Notes under the pieces: generated by a model
Databases searched by the model: none
What the model was told of the DNA's origin: nothing
The model's input: the letters and a program-made list of their open reading frames with translations, nothing else
Shown: one piece after another, positions 22,197 through 34,744 of the stretch
Numbering within the stretch: position 1 is the first letter of the stretch
Layout: each line of letters begins with the position of its first letter
Program-made: the position numbers and the translations under genes
Assembly (NCBI RefSeq): GCF_032854445.1
Contig: NC_088302.1
Coordinates: 42,446,645 to 42,508,644 of the forward strand
Direction of reading: 5' to 3'
DNA from: Liolophura sinensis
Taxonomy: Eukaryota > Mollusca > Polyplacophora > Chitonida > Chitonidae
DNA: 62,000 nucleotides

Positions 22197-24351
22197 ATGA
22201 AGCTTACGCTGATAGCTGTTGTCCTGGTTTCCATGCTACTGGTCCAGGAGGCAGAATCAGGTTGGTTCCGGAAGGTCGGAAGAGCCATTCGCCGTGTCTG
22301 GACACCCCTTTGCTCACAGGCGTGTCCTAGATACTGCACGGGAGGAGTTGTATGCGAATTTGGCTGTGGGACTTTATGTGGCAAGAGAAAGAGGGCGGTA
22401 AGTTTACAACTGTAATAAGGATGGGCAGAATGGAGAGTAAAAGTAATGCATCGAGGACAGTGTGATATAATTGGCATATGGTCACAAAATACCAGCGTAA
22501 ATATTCGCAGCACATACCCACCTTTGCACGAAGATTTAAGCAAGTTTAATTTTTTAAAAATGCAGTCAGTTAAATAGTAATTTTTAGTCGTCAGTGATCT
22601 AGAATTGCTCAAAATTATCCGATTTATTCTCACGTTATATTATTTTTACATTTACTTATTTGATTGGTGTTTTACGCCGTATTCAAGAATATTTCATTGA
22701 TACGATGGCGGCCAGCATTATGATGAGATGAAACCGGACAGAGCCCGAGGGAAAAGCCACGGCCATCAGTTGTTTGCTGAGAGACCTTCCCACGTCCGGC
22801 CAGAGAGGAAGCCATCATGAACCGGACTTGAACTCACATGTACATGTAGACGTCCATGTAGACGGCTGCACTGGAATCTTGTATACATTAAAGATCTCAA
22901 CGTGTTTATACTATGCGTGTTGACAGGCTTTCATAAACGGCACCCACCTCACTCGGCTGCCAAGAAACTTTGACTTTTACGACCTGAACGATGATGACTT
23001 CGTCAGTCGGCAGGAAATTGCCACCACACTAGGCCACTCCGTGAACGAAGTTGGACTGATCGTGGCCTTCAACACTACTGACATCGACCGTAAGTGTTAG
23101 AACTTAAGCCTATGTACGTTTGATGGCTTGGAGTTCAATGACGTTTTCAAAGTTATTTGTGATTAATACTGCTGTTTCACTGAAATGCCATGCAGAAAAC
23201 ACAAGACAAGACACCTTGCCCATGGAGTCAGATTACCTAGACATGGGATCAATCAGCTCTTGGCATGTCCCTTCCTACTGAGTACCGGTCCTGAAGTACT
23301 AAATTTGCCGAGTTTAACGTTTTTGGTATTGCGAGCCGAGGCAGACCCTTGGCTGCCTTATTGCCGATTTGTTTAAGAATGTTTTAGAGATTCAGACTAC
23401 TGTAGAGTTTTGTCGTCCATCGTTTTATCCTCAGCAATATTGTACCACATACGGATATGTTTGTATTATGAAACTTTCAGTCTCTATACTGTGGCATTAA
23501 TCCACTCTCTAGATGAGACTGATCTTTTGCTTACTACTTGTTCATGGGTCATGAAGATAGGTTAAACGCATTAATAAATTTGTATACGAAAAGAGCTATG
23601 AACCTTACATTGTACATTTCGCATTTAACATTTGCAGAAGACAACAAGCTGACTGAAGAGGAACTTTTTTCATCAAAGACGTTTGTGTTTGGTGAGTTGG
23701 TTATTTGACTATAAGGTTAATATCAAACCCAGTTAATGTCTTTATGTGAATCTTGCACGCTAAAATATTTGTTTCCTCTTTGACCACATTTCTGTTACAT
23801 TTAAGGAAGGTGCTCCGGTGTTTATTTATAAATGCTGTGTATGGTATCTGAAGAGACACAGATATTTCACCAAACATGCCAGTTGTTGACATATTAATGT
23901 TTGGGACATTTTCAATAAACGCAAATAGTCCAGTAAACATGACTGTGTTTACATTAAGTGTAAAAAGCCGATCAACAAAACACTAAACACGTGTTTAGTG
24001 TGTACACTCCATTTTGGGATTTTGGGACCCCAAGGTGGCGTGGCTAGAAAACACACTGGCTTTGAAGTTTCAGTGAAAACACATCACTACACTTGCGCAT
24101 CTGCACATCTGTATTATTTTATGCAGAATTTGAAGCTATTTCACTCGTGTTACAGCTGCATCAGTTTCATGTATAGCCTGTACGTTGATCATGAATGCAA
24201 TTATAAAACATGTTCTGCATGTATATACTTCTACTTTATATCCATCTTTTGATCTTTTGCAGTTGACGACCCGGTTGAGCCCGACACCACACTTCCCCCG
24301 CTGACCACACTTCCCCCACTGACCACCGATGACACTGACCTTGAACACTGA
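22197..24351 (+). CDS. Secreted Cys-rich cationic peptide precursor with EF-hand pro-domain, gene 2 (4 coding exons)
   Basis: Coding exons are 22197-22397, 22927-23089, 23638-23691 and 24263-24351, with the same phases as gene 1 and 168 codons. The signal peptide is nearly identical to gene 1 and ends AES before GW. The mature part (GWFRKVGRAIRRVWTP, then the six-Cys core ending CGTLC and GKRKRA) has a net charge near +5; an acidic residue (CEFG) replaces the Lys of gene 1. EF loop 1 begins DLNDDDFVS but is followed by R instead of L (VSRQE), keeping the position-12 Glu. Loop 2 is DIDQDNKLTEEE, with Asn at the usual Gly position. The tail is 'LPPLTTLPPLTTDD' with a final LEH. Up to exon 4, introns and exons match gene 4 most closely; DNA further downstream matches gene 1. 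An AATAAA polyadenylation signal lies at 24682-24687. Confidence 0.85.
22660..22850 (-). mobile_element. SINE in intron 1 of gene 2
   Basis: Orthologous insertion to the one in intron 1 of gene 1; reads 'tgattggtgttttacgccg' on the + strand with the B-box complement near 22828. Confidence 0.75.
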
Positions 24352-25375
24352 ATCGACCGCTCTATCCGACCACATGCTGATTATGTTACTTCTGTTGACA
24401 TAGCATGTATTGTCTTTCCAATATTTTAAAACGGCTGTAATTTGACACCATTTTTATTTGGTGTTTCATGGGCAAATTCAAAAAAATGGAACAAAAATAT
24501 TTTTACTGTCTTTATGGTTTTCTTTAATGACTTCAAAGTTTTCAGTGTTTACACATCACGTAAATGTATGTTTTCAGCAGGAAAGGTTGCTGCGACAGTC
24601 ACACAACTTAGATCTTTAGAAGAAAAGAGATGAATTCTGTCCGGAAAACAAAAGTTGAAGATGTTTTAAAATGTTCAAGATAATAAATTTGTGACTTGTA
24701 TCGTGGTAATGAATATCTGTATAGCTTGAATTATACAAAAAATAAAAAGTTTCAGATGGAAGTGCTCACATAAACTCTTCATGTTTCTTGCTTGTTCATG
24801 CGATTCCCATCACCACCACCCCACCCTGGCACTAAATATACACAGGAGGTATTGTATAGGACAAAGTTATCACAGAAAAATATGTAAAAAAATTCTGTAA
24901 ACTTTTGAAAGTCGAGAAGATGAAGTTCAGCACTGGAGCACTGACGACCAATTCACAATTGAGTAGCAATGTTTTAGATGCCCTTATGAACTTGGCCAAT
25001 CACTAGTGCTCAAAGCGTTACGTGGTAACTGGCTGTCACGTCAAAATCACTGTTGCCTCTCAACTTTCAGCGTGGTTTCTTGTAGTGGACAGACAGATAT
25101 CGATGCAATAAATTGGATTTTGCGGTTATTTTAAGTGTTAAAATGATGCATTTTGAAGCACACATTTATGGGTAAAGAACTAAGAACGGCTGTCTGTGTC
25201 GCAAGGTGTACATGTAGGCAGGATACTGCAGTAACTTGTCAGGGTGAGCTGGCAAGAAATGTGCCTTGGGAGAGTCAATGCTTGAAGAAATATATTGTGA
25301 CGTCGCATTATTTTTCCCTAGCAATGTTAAATTTATTACGAAAATATCTAAAAATATGAATGAAAGGATCTCTTA

Positions 25376-25618
25376 TTAGTCAGAAGGTCCAGCTATGTTC
25401 GGTAAATTCCCTAAAGTCGGTAGAGCCAGATAGGGCAAATACTTACAGCCATGCAGGACGAGGACGTGCAGGGTCGCTAAAACACGGCGATTGTGTCCAC
25501 GAACAACGCCCTGAACGAGCACCAAACTAAATGAAACATCGGCGATTTGAATACGGAACAGAGCTGATACTCTATCGTTGGGAAGAAGGCGTTTTTGTTT
25601 GCATTTTCTCATTGTCAT
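25376..25618 (-). other. 80-codon minus-strand ORF, unknown, module A2 copy
   Basis: One residue differs from the A1 copy (RLLPND instead of RLVPND). The + strand partner frame 25153-25359 is unchanged from A1. Confidence 0.25.
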
Positions 25619-27004
25619 ATTGTTTAATACCGGTGGTGCGGAAGGGCTCCCAGGTTTTGTGACATCACTCTAGATAGCTATAACATGACAAAATGGCGTC
25701 ACCAAATGAGTATCTAGGTACGGACCATTGTTTATTATATATTTTGTTGATAAGCCGTGCAGAACATTTTCAATATTTTAGAACATTTCTGAAATACTAC
25801 CTTATTAAATAATTTAGCTTTATTGGCTGACTTTATGTTCACTTTAAAGAAAGGTAATAATTTAAGCTATTCCTGGTAAATACAGAAAATACGATTTGAT
25901 CTCTACATAGCCTCTTTAAATGAGACGCTTTGTTGTAAATGCTGATGATAAAATTTGCATTTGTTTTTCTCGACAATCCGTCAATCTAACGAAGAGCTTT
26001 AAGTTGTGAATATGTTTATACGGCATGCTTAAAATGACGGGATTTACGAGGAAATTACTTTACGACCATTTACAATATTTAGGTGAATAAACTAGAACAT
26101 ACATTAGTGAGAGTCTCCTGGGTCATTGCGCCGCGCTGACACGCCAACCACCTCGAATGGGCCCCCGAACTACTAAAAAATAATAACTTGATGCTTGTTT
26201 ACCATTTTCTGCAGGTACAGGTTTATTTGCTCTCATTCCGTTTACAACATCTCCATGAATTTCAAGATTAAAAGACGTTAAGGATAACAACAGAAATAAA
26301 GATTAACAGAACATCCATGAACAACCGTATCTACAAGCACATCTGCACATTTGAAAGATCTTTATCTAAGAGATAAATTCAGTTGGCCTTCGTGGACCCA
26401 TATTTTTTGGTGCATAAGTGTGAAATTATTGTTCACCCCATTATGCACTTTTTTTATCTCTTCGTGAAATATCGCATGTGACTGAGCCTATAAATAATCC
26501 AATGTGATATTGCATCATCATGATATGATGAAAAAATAATTATACTGCATATGGCTCATTTAGTAAATGTGAGTACATGTATGTAAATCAACACAGATAA
26601 GGTCTGTAAAAGTTTTACACTAGAAGATGTATCCACAGAGAAGGTTTCATCATTCTTGGTGATGTGTTGTTCTTGGCTTTAAGGATTATACAGTGTAAGA
26701 TGGGAGTCTCTTGTTTTAGCAGTTTAATGGTTTCTGTTATCAAGTATAAAAATTGACCAATTAGTGATGTCTCTTGTTCAAGCTCTTGTTGCTACCGTTT
26801 TGGCTTTGTGTCGAAAGGTTTGTCGTGTTGTTGGAGCTGCGTGGGGCTTTAAATATATCTCCCAATTTCAGCTAAACAGCCGTCAGTTTGTCATACCAAT
26901 CTAGTTAACAAACACTTGGAAAGTTTTCTAACGTAAAAGATGTTACATAATGAACTAAATGTCTTTATTTTGTATGCAGAAAGGCCTTTGAAGTGATCAC
27001 CATT

Positions 27005-27140
27005 TTCAAATAATGACAAATACAATAAAGACAATGAGCATAATGACAACGAGGATAATGTTAATAGCAATAATGCCAATAGGGACAACGGCAATGAAAA
27101 TAATGAGAATAACGACAATACGAATGAAGACAATGGGATA
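27005..27140 (+). repeat. Imperfect short tandem repeat, module A2
   Basis: Orthologue of the A1 tract, nearly identical. Confidence 0.8.
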
Positions 27141-27199
27141 ATTGATCTTTTTGTGCTAAAACATGCATACATGTACAGAGTCTTTCAAGACGTCCCTGA

Positions 27200-27490
27200 T
27201 CACTTTAGTGGCCTAATGGTCAGTGCCCGCCTTGAAGTCGGGAATTTCGGGATCAAATCCGTGTCGAGTCAAACAAAAGACTTTAAAAAATGGTACTTGT
27301 TGCGTTCTCGCTTGGTTGATCCTGTGTCATGTCTGGTGTTTTCGGCATGATGCTTCAGTGGCGACATGGAATCGCACTGCCTCAAGAAGGCAGTATATTT
27401 ACACACACCTAATGACTCCTCGTCGTCATATGTCTGAAAATTTATTAAAAACGACGTTAAACCCTAAGCATTCATTCCTTCATTCCAAGG
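27200..27490 (+). mobile_element. Fourth-type SINE, module A2
   Basis: Orthologue of 6055-6345; the head has a small deletion ('ggtcagtgcccgccttg'). Confidence 0.75.
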
Positions 27491-30400
27491 CTTCTCCCAA
27501 GTTCTGCCTCCATTTAGAATCCTACAACACAGACCAGGGTCGCAGAAGTTACAAATTCGTGAGTGTGGCGTAAATCATTGGCAAAAAAATCTAGATATGC
27601 CCTATAAGCTGGTTTTGAATAATTATGACCTCACCCGAGGCATTGAGTTACGGGCGTCGAAACTGAGCCTATGCAGTTTAACACTATGAATGAGAAAAGT
27701 GTTCTAGATTGATTTTCTTTGCAAGAATATGAACTTCTCAACTTAATGTGACGAAAACACATGGTGAACTCTTGACTGTATATTGAGTATTTCAAAAGAA
27801 ATACATCATTTGTATAAGAACAACAACACGAAAATGGCGCTAAATAATCATAAGTAACTGTCGACAGCAGCTTACCTGAACGAATCAGAGACAAGCCATC
27901 ACCACTACCGAACATTCGACCTGGAGATTTATATGGACACACAACTATGAGTCTTCCTACATGTCTTTTGCATGTCTAACATTTTATTGTTAACGAAAAC
28001 GAAATATAAGAAGAGTTTCATGGGGTTATTTTTTGATAAAGGGATACGTTGTTGACCATTGATTACAACAAGAACAGAAAATCTCAGTGACCGATTGTCA
28101 CAGAATTCTGGTATAAAAATGTACTCAATGTTGGCTTAGAACTCATAGTTTATGAAACAGGAATATATTTTCCTGGAGTTTCTATGGTCTTACCTTAATT
28201 AGAAGCTATTTAGATATTTATTTCCGACCAAACTGATTTACGTCACTTCGCCATGAGCATGATGTTCAGCATTTTTGATTGGAGGCTTTAGAATCTAGGA
28301 TTTTATTAATTACGAAAAGTGTTCATGTGTTATATTGGTATGGTTAGAAAGATCAGATTTCATAGCATCTGTGTTCTTCAAATTAATATTTAATACAGCA
28401 CTAGTTGATAGAAATCACTAGGTCTTTCTTTATGTTGGCATGGGGAAAAATTACGCTATTTTCGATATATTGGTTTCGGCATCATAGTAAATTATCGATG
28501 GTGCGTAGTAAGAGGCGAACGCTGCACAATGCACCGCCTGCATTGTGTACACGCTATAAAAAGGCATCGATCATAGCGTCTGACAGATGGTCCTGGAGGT
28601 TTACCACAGTTAAGACAAGGGCAAAGGCAAAGGCAAGATCACGGCAAAGGCAAGATTAAGACAAGGCACAAAAGTATTCGATTCCACGGGAGAATCGCTC
28701 GATCTGGCGGGAGATTTGCTATCTTCAGTATATTACGCATGGCGGATTTAGAGTTATACTGAAGGGACTGTGACTATATGAGTTAAAGAGTTACTCCTCT
28801 TACATTAAAACATACCTAAGGATTACGGTTAGGTAGAAATTCCAGCACCTGTCGAAATATTTTTAAATTGCTAAAGAATGTTCACCGTCTATAGCTGCGT
28901 CAACAAGCCTCCCAGAGTTATTCCCCCTGAAACTCTGTGTCGCAAATGACATTGCTGATTCTGAACGAATATTTGATGCTTTGACTGTATATATGTGAAT
29001 AAATGGACTTCACTGTTTAGTGTTCGAACTGACAAAACAAATCTTCGGATCTTCTGTTATGCTCTTCTTGCCGATTTACTGAAAGAATTTGTAAGACTTG
29101 AGTTTTCCCCCAAGAGTTATCCCGTAACAATACATACTGGGAATGCATTTAGTGTATTAACAAGAATAGAAGCATTGAATTAATGATTCGGGTATTGAGA
29201 GTAAATCCATATTTGTGTAGTGTTGTCTCCAAATACTTGAGGTAAATATCGGTCTCATACGCTACCAAAATATCATCTGGTGATAAGCAGAGCAAAACCT
29301 GTAATCTTAACCTCTAAAGATCATAAGACTGGGTTTTAAAGAAACATCCGCTACAATACCCAAGTGTAGAGCTTGTGTTGCTACGTGTCACTGAATAAAG
29401 CCAATTTTGGTAACGAGAATGACTGATTTCACAGACAACTGAATATAAGTGGCTCTCTAAAAGAAATGGACTATAGCATAGGAATTTAGTGTTTATCCAA
29501 GTTCACAATGCGCGCCATCATTCCCCCAAAGACAACATTCCATGTCACTCATTAGAACGAATCACACCAGAGCCACACAACAAAATCGCTAAGAATGCTG
29601 TCACCATAATTACGTGAATCCAAAGTTAGAAATACTCTGCACTAATATATTTGAAATACACCATAAACTAGTATCCTGCAAAATGCAGAATAACTAGAAA
29701 CATGGAGATGAAAATTTGGGATATGCAAAACATGATAACTTCAACAAGAAAAACATTTTACTCAAAACCATAATGCAAATTCATTTGAAAGCATTCCAAA
29801 CGTATTAGAACCAGTGGAAACGGACAAGCACTTGGAACACTTTTTTGACATTTTATACCGGGTTTATTATCAACTGCATAAAAGCTCTGTGTACACCTAC
29901 ATACACGAGATCATTACTTGTTCTGTTGTTTTATAGATAAGTCTAGAATATCTAAACAAAAAATGTTGATAGTTATTTTTAATAAGACTTGAGTCATGTA
30001 ATTTAAACCGGTGGAGATTATATTACCTTAATGGAATATGGCCAGTCTGCCATCAGTAAAACATGTCTGTACTTGAGAGGAGACTTAACGGTTGAATTGA
30101 GAAGAAAATCTTCCTTTTTCACATGAGCCATTGACTACTTTGTGCCATAAAGTGGTAAAATGTGATTCCATGTTGGAACCGGAGTTGCTAGAGGCAGTGC
30201 TGAGAACACAAGTCTGTTGTTCCAGGGAATTTGTTGACTCGTCCTCAACAATACCAACATTGCCTGAAACCCTGACATTAATACCTCTGAAATGCAGCGT
30301 TCGTTACATAGGTAAAATTTTGGCTGGAAATTCATTCCAGGCAGGATTACTGATGGGTCGGAAAGCAGTCAAACAATCAGTCAAATAACAACAATACTTT

Positions 30401-30924
30401 GCCTTAAAACGAAGCAAAACACATAAATATTTACATAGCTATACGTTGAGCTGCGAATAATTATGTAAAATCGAACCACCTGAAGTGTTTACAATAATCC
30501 AGCTCTGTGATTAAAAACGCTACCAGCACTTTGTCACTCTCACTTTGACATTTTGACTGCAAACGATGTAAAGATTTAAACAGTTTCTGAATCTTTCTCT
30601 AGTGTAAGTCATTGTAAGAGATTTAATGACATTCACAAGAGCCATGGTGCTAGTGGACGAGTAAATGCTGCTTTTTAACAATTTTGCATTTTAAAACAAA
30701 ACCCTAACTGTTGTAAACTGACAAGAGGATGTACTCACCGCTTATCATTATATCCCAGACAACATTGTTTTCACAAAGTGTGTTTGTGAAAGATGTGTTT
30801 TTGGAACTTTTTTGAGAGTCCACACTGACTGGAAAACTGTGCACAACAAAGAAATACTAAAGTTAAACCTCTTTACTGAAATCTTGATCTCGAAACCTCC
30901 CTTTTCCACTGTATTTATTTATAT

Positions 30925-31080
30925 ATTTGATTAGTGTTTTACATCGTACTCAATAATATTTTACTTATACGATGGCGGCCAGCATTGTGGTGGATGGAAA
31001 CCGGGAAGATGCACAGTTTTCTGACAGACCTTCCAACGTACGGTCAGAGAGATAACCACCATGAGCTGGACACCCTAACA
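30925..31080 (-). mobile_element. SINE fragment, same family, in module A2
   Basis: Orthologous to the fragment at 9905-10060, with about a dozen point differences. Confidence 0.7.
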
Positions 31081-31518
31081 ACTTCAGCCATGGGTGGCCC
31101 CTGCCCCTCTATTTAAAGAAAATTTTTACAGCTGCAAACTATATGTGAAGCAAAAATTGGGCATGCTGAGTGAGTCAGGACAAACTCTTACGTTTATTTT
31201 AACCAATGCTCCCACCCGTAAACTCGTATATGTACCTTGGCTAACTCACACCTTTCTGTCTCAGATCACACTGCCGTGACGTCACCCTCCATACATGGTA
31301 ACTATGGTCAGTAGTACTGCTACCCTCTGGAGGAGCGAAGTTTGACGCTGCAGTTTGTGTGGAAAGTTTTAGTAAGCTCCTGAATACATGAAATTGTCAG
31401 GTTCCCGTCTTCAACCACGAGATTACCGTTGTTTTGCAGGATTCTTTAAAATGCTTGACGTAAACCCACAGCCGAGTTAATGAGAACTGGGTTCGAACCT
31501 GCGGTTTTAGTTTTAGTG

Positions 31519-31552
31519 GATGAACCTATACCGCGACGAGTATAGGTTCATC
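31519..31552. repeat. Perfect 12-bp inverted repeat with 10-nt loop
   Basis: 'gatgaacctata' and its complement 'tataggttcatc' flank 'ccgcgacgag'. The A4 equivalent (about 61884-61908) has only the first arm, so the second arm was gained in A2 or lost in A4. Confidence 0.8.
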
Positions 31553-31991
31553 AACAGGTGTTTGGTTAAATGAACCAATGAGAGCCCCGTACATGTGTGT
31601 GGTTGGAGCATAAAGACAGACATCTGTTGAATTTTTTTTTTATCATTTTATGGAATATTCTGGTAAGACCTACAGTCATGCTCTATTGTTACTCACCTGC
31701 ATGCAATAGTGTGCAGAAATCACTTTAGAACTAACTCGTGTCCATTGTAAAGGTGAAAAGTCTTCATTTCAGACAAAATTCCGTTTGAGGTACAACATTT
31801 CGTGTTCTAAGTCATTATCAGTTAAAGATTCACAAATACAAAATCAGAGCCTATCGTACGTGAACTTTTCGTTTCTTTTCCATGAGTCCATTCTCTAAAT
31901 ACACGATCATTCTATGTTACGACCATATTTTGACCAAGTTTGTTCCAAAATATTTCTAGGGATAAAACTATGGCTCAAATGACTAACCTAT

Positions 31992-32133
31992 ATGCCTATA
32001 TCCTCTGAGGAGGTGCAGCAAGATATGATGCTTGTTGAGCCTGTCGCTCCACTCAGCAGTTTCATGACACAGGCTATCTGCACCATGGTTTTCTCTACCG
32101 TTTGGAATTCTTGCAGTCTATATTTGACATTCG
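31992..32133 (+). other. Candidate exon (partial unknown gene), module A2
   Basis: An open stretch from an ATG (MPISSEEVQQDMMLVEPV...) leads through a hydrophobic segment (FMTQAICTMVFSTVWNSC) to a consensus donor 'ttcg|gtaagt' at 32133/32134, in phase 1. An acceptor 'gtttttcag' at 32556 opens a compatible phase for 54 more codons, to the stop at 32720. B1 retains only the second part, with an early stop. No family recognised. The region is deleted in A1, and A4 runs off the window before it. Confidence 0.2.
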
Positions 32134-32556
32134 GTAAGTATAATACCAAATATTTTTAAACATTTCTCATATTTCACATTGTAATAATTTTTTTTTCATT
32201 TTTCTGTTCATTAATGGTATCGAATTAATTGACTTCCATCCTGTCAAAAAAATATTCTTCAATGAGACGTCAAATAACAATCAAATAACTCAATCTGCTT
32301 TATAAAAACAAGTTGTTAGGGGCGTTGCCACATTGACGTATAATAGCCCAGCTCTGAATTACCTCCCTTGTCACATGAAAACGACTATGACATAACTCGA
32401 GTTTAGTTTATGAGGCGTGAAACTACGAGAAGTGGGACCTCGCCTAATAAAGCATGCAGTATGCAGTTATGTTATCTAGGTAACATTATGTACGAAAACC
32501 TGATATCAGTCTTTGAGAGTCGCAGAGAGATCTTAAATGAAGTTCATGTTTTTCAG

Positions 32557-32720
32557 CTGATGAGTTCGCCAAAGCTGTGCTGTATTTAATTTCAACCATG
32601 CGGCCTTTTGAAATTACCTCCAATTGGCTTAAAAATAGCGTTTATCCTGGGAATAGGTTTACAAAATTAAACTGTCTTACAGTCAGGTCTTCAGCCAGCT
32701 TATGCCGTTTTAAGTACTAA
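32557..32720 (+). other. Candidate second exon of the same unknown gene, A2/B2 boundary
   Basis: After a good acceptor the frame reads 'DEFAKAVLYLISTMRPFEI' and stays open to TAA at 32718-32720. In B1 the equivalent frame stops soon after 'EITSNWF'. Coding status is uncertain. Confidence 0.18.
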
Positions 32721-32957
32721 ACTTGCCAGTAGCCATTTTCTAAAGTCTCACCTGACCACAGCTTATTCCTAAAACGTACATTTGCCGAAATTAAGTATAT
32801 TCCTGTCAGATCGTATTCGCGTGAAAAACTTTAAGACGTCGTCGTGTGCTATAAAGCCACCCCCCAGAAGATGTGTATATACTTACTGATTAATGATTCT
32901 ACAGTCGATACGCTGGACTGAATCTGGTGCCTAAAAGAAGCCGAGGGACAAGGAGAG

Positions 32958-33056
32958 ATGTCAAAACATACCTACATTGTCGGCATGATCTTCGGCTCAT
33001 GCGTTGTCGTTTTCGTTCACTACGTTATCGGCAAGGAGTGGAAGACTGCACAATGA
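32958..33056 (+). CDS. 32-codon ORF with one predicted membrane segment, unknown
   Basis: Starts MSKHTYIVGMIF, continues with a hydrophobic stretch (GSCVVVFVHYVI) and ends GKEWKTAQ. The plan (short polar N-terminus, single transmembrane helix, basic C-terminus) is like small mitochondrial or ER membrane microproteins; a loose resemblance to the N-terminus of the assembly factor PET117 is only an impression. A purine-rich 'caaggagag' precedes the ATG. The corresponding segment is deleted in B1. Confidence 0.25.
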   Translation: MSKHTYIVGMIFGSCVVVFVHYVIGKEWKTAQ

Positions 33057-33124
33057 CAATGTCACGTAACCTGAATGTTTAAAGAACTGGTTTTTATGCT
33101 CGAAACAAATCTACCTGTATGAAT

Positions 33125-33665
33125 CAAGTCCCGTTTACTCTTGCGAGACGAATTTGCAAAATCCTACCTAACAAAAAACTCCGACAAATCAGATTATCTG
33201 AATTAAGGACTTTTCTATTAATGAGGCATTATCCAAAAGGAGTAATAGACATCAGTTTTGACAAAACAAACAAAATTCACATTTGAGCTTTAAGACCAGA
33301 AAAGTGACTAACAAAGGCTCGGTTTATTACCAACTTAATAGAAACCAGTTATACAACTTCTAAGTGTGGAGACCCACGATGCCAATGCTCTGAAAATTTA
33401 ATAACAAACGATAACGATAATATGAACTGTAATTCTCAAAATCTACTCTATGACTTAACCTGCTCTAATTCTAGCAAATTCTTCATAGGCGTTACCGGTG
33501 AATCATTCATAACACGCTAAGTTTACAGATTTTACACAATGGGCCCAAGTTCCACGTAATGCCTTTCTTTAAATTATCAGTGAATAAAGCTCAAACCAGA
33601 GGAATCAAAGAAGATTACTTTATTCATGAATTTAAATCTGAACTTAACAGAGAAAACATGCGGAG
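33125..33665 (+). pseudogene. Penelope-like retroelement fragment, decayed, module B2
   Basis: The frame near 33128 reads 'VPFTLARRICKILP', 'IRLSELRTFLLMRHYPKG' and 'VIDISFDK', matching the RT C-terminal region of Penelope-like elements (LARRI...EL...L..R.YP...I). It is followed by pieces homologous to the B1 relic (a CG-PRC knuckle near 33370). Deletions remove the part between, so no protein can be made. Confidence 0.65.
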
Positions 33666-33885
33666 ATAAACTCTCGGCAGGGATAATCCCCTGGGCAAGT
33701 TCGAACTTATAATATTATATAATATAATATTATATGTAATTTGTAACTAGGACTGATCACCATGGTTTAATCTAACTGCATGTATACATAGCTGTCGCAA
33801 GATATGTTGAAATAAAAAAGTTCTAAAGAATCGCCATGATACGCAGTGAAACTAGTCAGCTAAATCAACAAGTTGGTCATGTTTC

Positions 33886-33998
<113 letters not shown>

Positions 33999-34277
33999 CA
34001 TACATTATAGATTTAAATTTCCATTATTCCCTGTGGCCCAAATAAAACTGTAAGAACAAAATAAAAAATAAACTTACTTTCCACTTTGTAATAAAATTGT
34101 CTAATGTGGACTTGGAAAGTTTCATATTTATTTCAAGTTCATCTATTGGACAAACGATCTGCTGGCCTATGTTAGAATGTGCAAGGCGTTGACCAGTGAG
34201 GTAACAGCCTCGAATCCAACTTCTGCTTTATTGGTCATTAATTGGGGTTGGGACGTGTGTCAGGTATACTAGACGCT

Positions 34278-34465
34278 GCCTGGCTGCCGTCTAATGGTTA
34301 GAGGGTCCGCTTTGATACCGGGATATCCGAGATGAAACCCGGCTCGCGCCATACCAAAGACTTTAAAAATAGTATTTGTGGCTGCCTTGTTCCATGCTCA
34401 GCACTGAGAGATTATATTAAAAAAATAGGACAGATTGACCCGGTATCAGTAAAATGTCACTTCCT
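34278..34465 (+). mobile_element. Third-type SINE, module B2
   Basis: Head 'gccgtctaatggttagagg', 'gagatgaaacccggctcg', 'gctcagcactgagag', 'ttgacccggtatcag'. Orthologous in position to 12155-12350. Confidence 0.72.
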
Positions 34466-34744
34466 CACTCAGTCACAAAGAAAGCAAAACCAAAAGGACA
34501 AATTGTGTTTAGTAAAACTCTTGTTAAAACTGAGCTGGAAATAACACGTATTTACAGGTTCCTGTAAATTAAAAGTAAAGTAAAGGTAAAATAAAAAGAA
34601 ACATCCTTCAAAGGAAACGAACGCAGCTCGCTTCACAGAGAAAACATCAATTATCAATTTAAAATATACATTTCTTTAAATTAAACAGTTTAATTCTAAT
34701 TTATTTTGAACTGGTGGGCTTATAACAAATAAATTCCAAGAGTG

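Larger units (their letters stand above)
31082..32590. other. Module A2 end segment, mostly missing from A1
   Basis: From about 31517 to 32590 this sequence is replaced in A1 by a SINE; A4 begins it at about 61875. It holds the inverted repeat and two candidate exons. Confidence 0.6.
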
